From NCBI GenBank assembly GCA_018644785.1, contig JABGPV010000186.1:1-10078 (forward strand): a DNA stretch of 10,078 bases. The letters are read 5' to 3'. Made by a program: the position numbers and the translations under genes. Origin of the DNA: Deltaproteobacteria bacterium (GTDB lineage Bacteria; Desulfobacterota; DSM-4660; Desulfatiglandales; Desulfatiglandaceae). The stretch's first letter is position 1; each line of letters starts with the position of its first letter. The notes beneath the pieces are model-generated. The model ran no database searches, had not been told where the DNA came from, and worked only from the letters and a program-made list of their open reading frames with translations. This document shows positions 7,179-10,078 of this stretch, piece by piece.

Positions 7179-8528
7179 CTACAGAAGCGCCTTTATCTTT
7201 GAGAATAGTTCTTCCCGACTCGGAATAATGGAACTGTAAGCCAATTCCCCGTTGATGTACATGCTGGGAAGTTTCCCAACCCCCATCTTTTTACATCGGG
7301 AAATAGATTCTTTTTCAGTGAATTTATATTCCACCACATCAATGGCATCTCCAAAATGTTCTTTTGCATCCGTTGCCGCTCCCATCATGTACGTACAAGC
7401 GGCACATGATATGGAGTCCAGTGTAAATACTTCGACAAAAGGTTTCTTGAGGTTCTCGTAATCGGGCAGCACGATTTCTATGGGATCTTCTTCTACCGCC
7501 GTATAGTCTTTAATGATTTCTCTTGCTTTTTCCGTATCTCGAACGGCCTGCTGTATGACAATCGTGTTTTCGATGGGCAGGTCATAAGGCATATCACACC
7601 CGGGAGCGATGATCAGTTTTTCATGACCCACTTTGTCCAGAAGATCAACAACATATTTCATGTTATCCTGTTGCGTACCGTGAAGCATCACCGTTGTAAG
7701 CGGAATGTTGCCGCCGATGACAACATCATATTTGTCCGTAATCTTTTTGGCTTCAACCATGTCAATGTTTTCGTCCACTGAAATGGAATCGGGGTTTGTT
7801 TGACACATGGGTTCAATGTTGGGACCCGCATTTCCACACACAAAAAAGGAGGAAAGCGCCCCCTTGCTACGGATGTGATCAAAGACCTGCCTGTAGGGTT
7901 CCGATAATAATGCGTTGAAATGTTTCGGCGAAACCTGTGACACCAGGGGACAGACAACTGAAATTACGTCCATGCCGGCTTCAATGAAGTAGTCACACAT
8001 GGCTTTGGCGATTTGGGTGGCATATTTGAGCAGGTTTTTGCAATATTCAGGGTCCATGGCCATATCCATGAAAAAAGACTGGCCTCTTAAATGGGATGCC
8101 AGGGTGAGAGGGCCGGTAAACAAACCGTAAAGCGCTGTGTCATCGCCCACTTTTTCCTTCACTTCTTTCATGGCGCCCAGAATCATGGGAAGCCTGCCTT
8201 CATCCTTTGAAGGGATTTGAGACGGAATCTCTTTGGTCTTCGCCAGGGGATGGGATTTTACGGAAGGGGGGTTGTTTTCCGCCCACAACAATTCGCAACC
8301 CAGGATTTCCGCTTCTATCTGCAAATCAAACACTACCGGCATCCCATCAGGCTGGTAGATCTTCTTGACTTCAAGCAGGGATTCAACCAGCTTTTCCTTA
8401 TCCTGCAGTATCTCCCTTGCACTATAGCCCTTCAGTTTTCCCGCATGTACGCCGGCAAACGGCACCCATGGGACCTGGTCCACCTTTTCTTTCTTTAACA
8501 GGCTGATAATTCTTTCTTTTCCGTTCAT
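7179..8528 (-). CDS. UroD/MtaA-family methyltransferase domain fused to a thioredoxin-like domain
   Basis: 449 residues. Residues 1 to about 345 match the uroporphyrinogen-decarboxylase superfamily branch of MtaA/MtbA/CmuA cobalamin methyltransferases: GLFTGPLTLASHLRG (135-149), VCGNAGPNIEPM (230-241), DSISVDENIDMVEAKK, IGGNIP, and LIIAPGCDMPYDLP (305-318). The zinc pattern HxC...C is incomplete: Cys231 and Cys311 are present, but the His position is Phe229. From about 363 a thioredoxin-like domain follows, with CAAC (375-378) and a cis-Pro-like KLPSMYING (419-427). True heme-pathway UroD is about 350 residues and lacks this tail. The likely role is the second methyl transfer from the methylated corrinoid protein to an unidentified acceptor, with the tail perhaps redox-linked. 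Start supported by AAAGGAG upstream. It lies 58 bp after the regulator gene and 9 bp before cobW. Confidence 0.9.
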   Translation of the reverse strand: MNGKERIISLLKKEKVDQVPWVPFAGVHAGKLKGYSAREILQDKEKLVESLLEVKKIYQPDGMPVVFDLQIEAEILGCELLWAENNPPSVKSHPLAKTKEIPSQIPSKDEGRLPMILGAMKEVKEKVGDDTALYGLFTGPLTLASHLRGQSFFMDMAMDPEYCKNLLKYATQIAKAMCDYFIEAGMDVISVVCPLVSQVSPKHFNALLSEPYRQVFDHIRSKGALSSFFVCGNAGPNIEPMCQTNPDSISVDENIDMVEAKKITDKYDVVIGGNIPLTTVMLHGTQQDNMKYVVDLLDKVGHEKLIIAPGCDMPYDLPIENTIVIQQAVRDTEKAREIIKDYTAVEEDPIEIVLPDYENLKKPFVEVFTLDSISCAACTYMMGAATDAKEHFGDAIDVVEYKFTEKESISRCKKMGVGKLPSMYINGELAYSSIIPSREELFSKIKALL

Positions 8529-8586
8529 GGTGTCTCCTTTCTGTGTGCTGTTTTATTGCCGAGGTCTTTATCCATCGCCCTTTTTT

Positions 8587-9147
8587 TTATGATAAAAGGT
8601 TTTTTACATGGCGAAGAAGGGTGTCTTTTTCGAAAGGTTTAGCCAGGTACCCGTCGGCTCCCTCCGAAATGGTTCGATTTTGATTCTCCTCGCTGTCATA
8701 ACCGGTAATGATCAGTATCTTTATGTGCGCGGTTGCAGGGTTTTGCTTGATTTGCCGGCACACCTCAAAGCCGTCCTTTCCGGACATGTGGATGTCCAGA
8801 ATAATCAGGTTCGGCTGAAATGTCGGGACCTTTACCCCCGCCTCAAACCCTTCCGCGGCTGTTTCCGTTTCATATTGATATGCTGAAAGGGTTTTCTCAA
8901 TTATTTCCCGAATGGCGGGATCATCATCGACAATTAAAATCCTTTTCCCCGGTGGCTTGTAGTTTGCCAGGGGATACATTCCCTTCTGACGGGCAAAGGC
9001 TTCCAGATCTTTTTTTAAGATTCTATAGTGACCCCCGGGGGTGAGTGATGCTTTCAATTCTCCTGACTTGACATACTTCCAGAGGGTTACCCGGCCGATG
9101 GCACAATACTTGGCGGCCTGCGGCACGGTAAATACTTCTTGATTCAT
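8587..9147 (-). CDS. Response regulator: N-terminal excisionase/MerR-like HTH plus C-terminal receiver domain
   Basis: 186 residues. Residues 5-53 form a helix-turn-helix of the excisionase type: FTVPQAAKYCAIGRVTLWKY, then GELKASLTPGGHYRILKKDLEAF. A short linker (54-67) leads to a full receiver domain: IVDDDPAIRE (72-81, acidic residues at 74-76), phospho-acceptor Asp118 in ILDIHM, Thr148 in IITGY, and Lys170 in AKPF. The domain order is reversed from the usual REC-then-HTH. No histidine kinase is in the window. It should bind DNA and be switched by phosphorylation. Placed 58 bp ahead of the methyltransferase genes on the same strand, it is the obvious candidate regulator and may be cotranscribed. 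The start has AGGAG ten bases before the ATG. Confidence 0.93.
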   Translation of the reverse strand: MNQEVFTVPQAAKYCAIGRVTLWKYVKSGELKASLTPGGHYRILKKDLEAFARQKGMYPLANYKPPGKRILIVDDDPAIREIIEKTLSAYQYETETAAEGFEAGVKVPTFQPNLIILDIHMSGKDGFEVCRQIKQNPATAHIKILIITGYDSEENQNRTISEGADGYLAKPFEKDTLLRHVKNLLS

Positions 9148-9191
9148 TTTCCCGGATCTCCTAAAGAGTGACAGTTAGAAACAGAATAAAC

Positions 9192-9214
9192 AATATGAAC
9201 GTCCTGAACATATT
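9192..9214. repeat. Imperfect dyad upstream of the response regulator gene
   Basis: AATATG (9192-9197) and CATATT (9209-9214) are perfect 6-base inverted arms around 11 bases. The interior also holds a TGAAC direct repeat (9196-9200 and 9205-9209). It overlaps the putative -10 of the regulator promoter, so it may be an operator, perhaps for autoregulation. Confidence 0.35.
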
Positions 9215-9236
9215 CCTGGAAAGAACTATTTGTCAA
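9207..9236 (-). promoter_or_regulatory. Putative sigma70-type promoter for the response regulator/methyltransferase operon
   Basis: On the minus strand a perfect TTGACA (9236-9231) is followed, after 18 bp, by TATGTT (9212-9207), a 4/6 match to the -10. It lies about 60 bp before the regulator ATG. The -35 is good, the -10 only fair. Confidence 0.4.
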
Positions 9237-9245
9237 TCAAAAAGT

Positions 9246-9268
9246 GATGTGTCTGGATAGGATGTGTC
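9246..9268. repeat. Tandem 8-bp direct repeat GATGTGTC, 15-bp period
   Basis: Exact copies at 9246-9253 and 9261-9268. They lie about 10 bp upstream of the regulator's -35 and about 85 bp upstream of the permease -35. The outer edges GTGA and TCAC are also inverted. Direct repeats just upstream of a -35 suit an activator dimer, but no bound factor can be identified. Confidence 0.35.
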
Positions 9269-9353
9269 ACGGGGCGGATGATTTATTGATCGGAAGGTTT
9301 CCATTTCCGGGCTTGAGTCCTCGGGTCAATTTATTCTTGGATTGCAAATGCCC

Positions 9354-9383
9354 TTGACAACTTTTCCACAACAAAACCATAAT
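9354..9383 (+). promoter_or_regulatory. Putative sigma70-type promoter for the TauE/SafE permease
   Basis: Perfect TTGACA (9354-9359), 18-bp spacer, CATAAT (9378-9383; 5/6 match to TATAAT). Transcription would start near 9390. That excludes the in-frame ATG at 9382, which lies within the -10, and supports the TTG at 9442 as the permease start with a leader of about 50 bases. Confidence 0.6.
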
Positions 9384-9430
9384 GCAGATCACAAACAATT
9401 TCCTTTGTTGCAGCCACCGCAACTTTTCCA
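9358..9430. repeat. 11-bp direct repeat CAACTTTTCCA flanking the permease promoter
   Basis: Exact copies at 9358-9368 and 9420-9430, start to start 62 bp, close to six helical turns. The first overlaps the -35 and spacer; the second sits just ahead of the AGGGG and TTG start. They may be paired operator sites. Confidence 0.4.
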
Positions 9431-9441
9431 GGGGTTTTCTT

Positions 9442-10078
9442 TTGTACTTTCCAACAGCTGACGTCGAAGTTGCCATATGGGTTCCCCCGGTGGTGGCATT
9501 TGTCATATCTTTTTTCACTTCCATGGGCGGCGTATCCGGGGCGTTTCTGCTGCTCCCCTTTCAGATGTCCTTTTTAGGGTATACCAACCCGTCCGTCAGC
9601 GCCACCAACCAGTTGTTCAATATCGTGGCCATTCCCAGTGGTGTTTATCGATACTGCAGGGAAGGGCGAATGGTGTGGCCGCTGACATGGGTGGTGGTGG
9701 CGGGGACCCTGCCCGGGGTTTTCATCGGGGCGTTCGTGCGGATTGCCTACCTGCCGGATCCGAAAGCCTTCAAACTTTTTGCAGGCGGGGTGCTGCTCTG
9801 GATAGGGCTGAAGATGGCTCTGGATTTGCTGAAAAAAAAGGGAGGGGCTGAAAAAGCGGCTGCTGAAAAGCGATTCCAGGAGCTGGTGCGTCATCATGAA
9901 AAGGCCTCGACACAGGGAAAATCCACGGATCAACTGTTCACTCCTGCGGTAAAGGTGACCCATTTCAACCTATCGCGCCTGGGTTACACATTTTATGGTG
10001 AACAGTTCGATGTCTCGTTCTGGGGCATCTTTGTTTTGAGTCTCATGGTGGGCGTTGTGGGGGGGGTATACGGCATCG
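9442..10078 (+). CDS. TauE/SafE (TSUP) family anion permease with large cytoplasmic loop, N-terminal part
   Basis: 212 complete codons are seen; the gene continues past the window. It has several hydrophobic segments: about 11-30 (AIWVPPVVAFVISFFTSMGG), 31-45, 57-70, 77-99 and 109-130, then a new helix from 191. Family motifs are GGVSGAFLLLPFQM and SVSATNQLFNIVAIPSG. A polar loop at 131-190 (KKKGGAEKAAAEKRFQE onward) is longer than in compact TauE proteins such as YfcA types. The family exports or imports sulfite, sulfoacetate, sulfonates and similar anions; the substrate is unknown here. Start: TTG 9442 with AGGGG six bases ahead gives MYFPTADVEV. The upstream ATG 9382 would lie in the promoter -10. 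It is transcribed divergently from the response regulator. Confidence 0.88.
   Translation, partial: MYFPTADVEVAIWVPPVVAFVISFFTSMGGVSGAFLLLPFQMSFLGYTNPSVSATNQLFNIVAIPSGVYRYCREGRMVWPLTWVVVAGTLPGVFIGAFVRIAYLPDPKAFKLFAGGVLLWIGLKMALDLLKKKGGAEKAAAEKRFQELVRHHEKASTQGKSTDQLFTPAVKVTHFNLSRLGYTFYGEQFDVSFWGIFVLSLMVGVVGGVYGI

Noticed and set aside
7179..8528. Heme-biosynthesis uroporphyrinogen decarboxylase (hemE)
   Set aside because: The GCD-type distal cysteine context, VCGN motif, thioredoxin tail and corrinoid-gene neighbours point to the methyltransferase branch; there are no other heme genes nearby.
9102..9117. TGGCAC-N5-TTGG resembling a sigma54 -24/-12 promoter on the plus strand
   Set aside because: It lies inside the response regulator coding sequence, the -12 element is imperfect, and the permease has a better promoter at 9354-9383.
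9267..9524. 85-codon minus-strand frame in the divergent intergenic region
   Set aside because: It overlaps the permease start and promoter, lacks recognisable motifs and has no ribosome site.

Overview
The window looks like a piece of a chromosome from an anaerobic Desulfobacterota-type bacterium. This is inferred from moderate GC, corrinoid methyltransferase genes, a response regulator with an excisionase-like HTH, and a large-loop TauE/SafE permease; no rRNA or marker gene confirms it. Almost everything is on the minus strand, so gene order is best read from right to left. I see no tRNA, rRNA, CRISPR array, insertion sequence or phage gene.

Right edge (9148-10078): a 294-bp divergent intergenic region separates a plus-strand TauE/SafE anion permease, cut by the window end, from a minus-strand response regulator. 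It carries a good sigma70-like promoter for the permease, a weaker one for the regulator, an 11-bp direct repeat spanning the permease promoter and leader, an 8-bp tandem repeat and an imperfect dyad.

Centre (4074-9147, minus): five genes run in the same direction. They are an HTH-REC response regulator, a uroporphyrinogen-decarboxylase-family (MtaA/CmuA-like) protein fused to a thioredoxin-like domain, a CobW-family GTPase with an altered cysteine motif, a non-pyrrolysine MttB-superfamily methyltransferase, and a corrinoid protein. Gaps are 9-61 bp, with a strong Shine-Dalgarno before most genes. The likely scheme is that the MttB homologue moves a methyl group from a methylated amine or betaine to the corrinoid protein, the UroD-family domain moves it onward, the CobW GTPase supplies or inserts metal or cofactor, and the regulator controls the set. 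Substrate and final acceptor cannot be read from the sequence. No reductive activase or pterin methyltransferase lies in the window. This is the most interesting part.

Middle-left (3020-4073): a secreted NTF2/SnoaL-like protein (minus), preceded by a roughly 175-bp region with inverted repeats, and a tiny plus-strand Cys-rich single-pass membrane protein resembling FeoB-associated proteins, whose start lies inside a perfect palindrome.

Left (1-2986, minus): a compact operon of MoxR AAA+ ATPase, DUF58 protein, DUF4381-like membrane protein and a BatA-like vWA membrane protein cut by the window start. This is the familiar MoxR/Bat-type envelope module. The ATPase is thought to act as a chaperone on the vWA-type partners.
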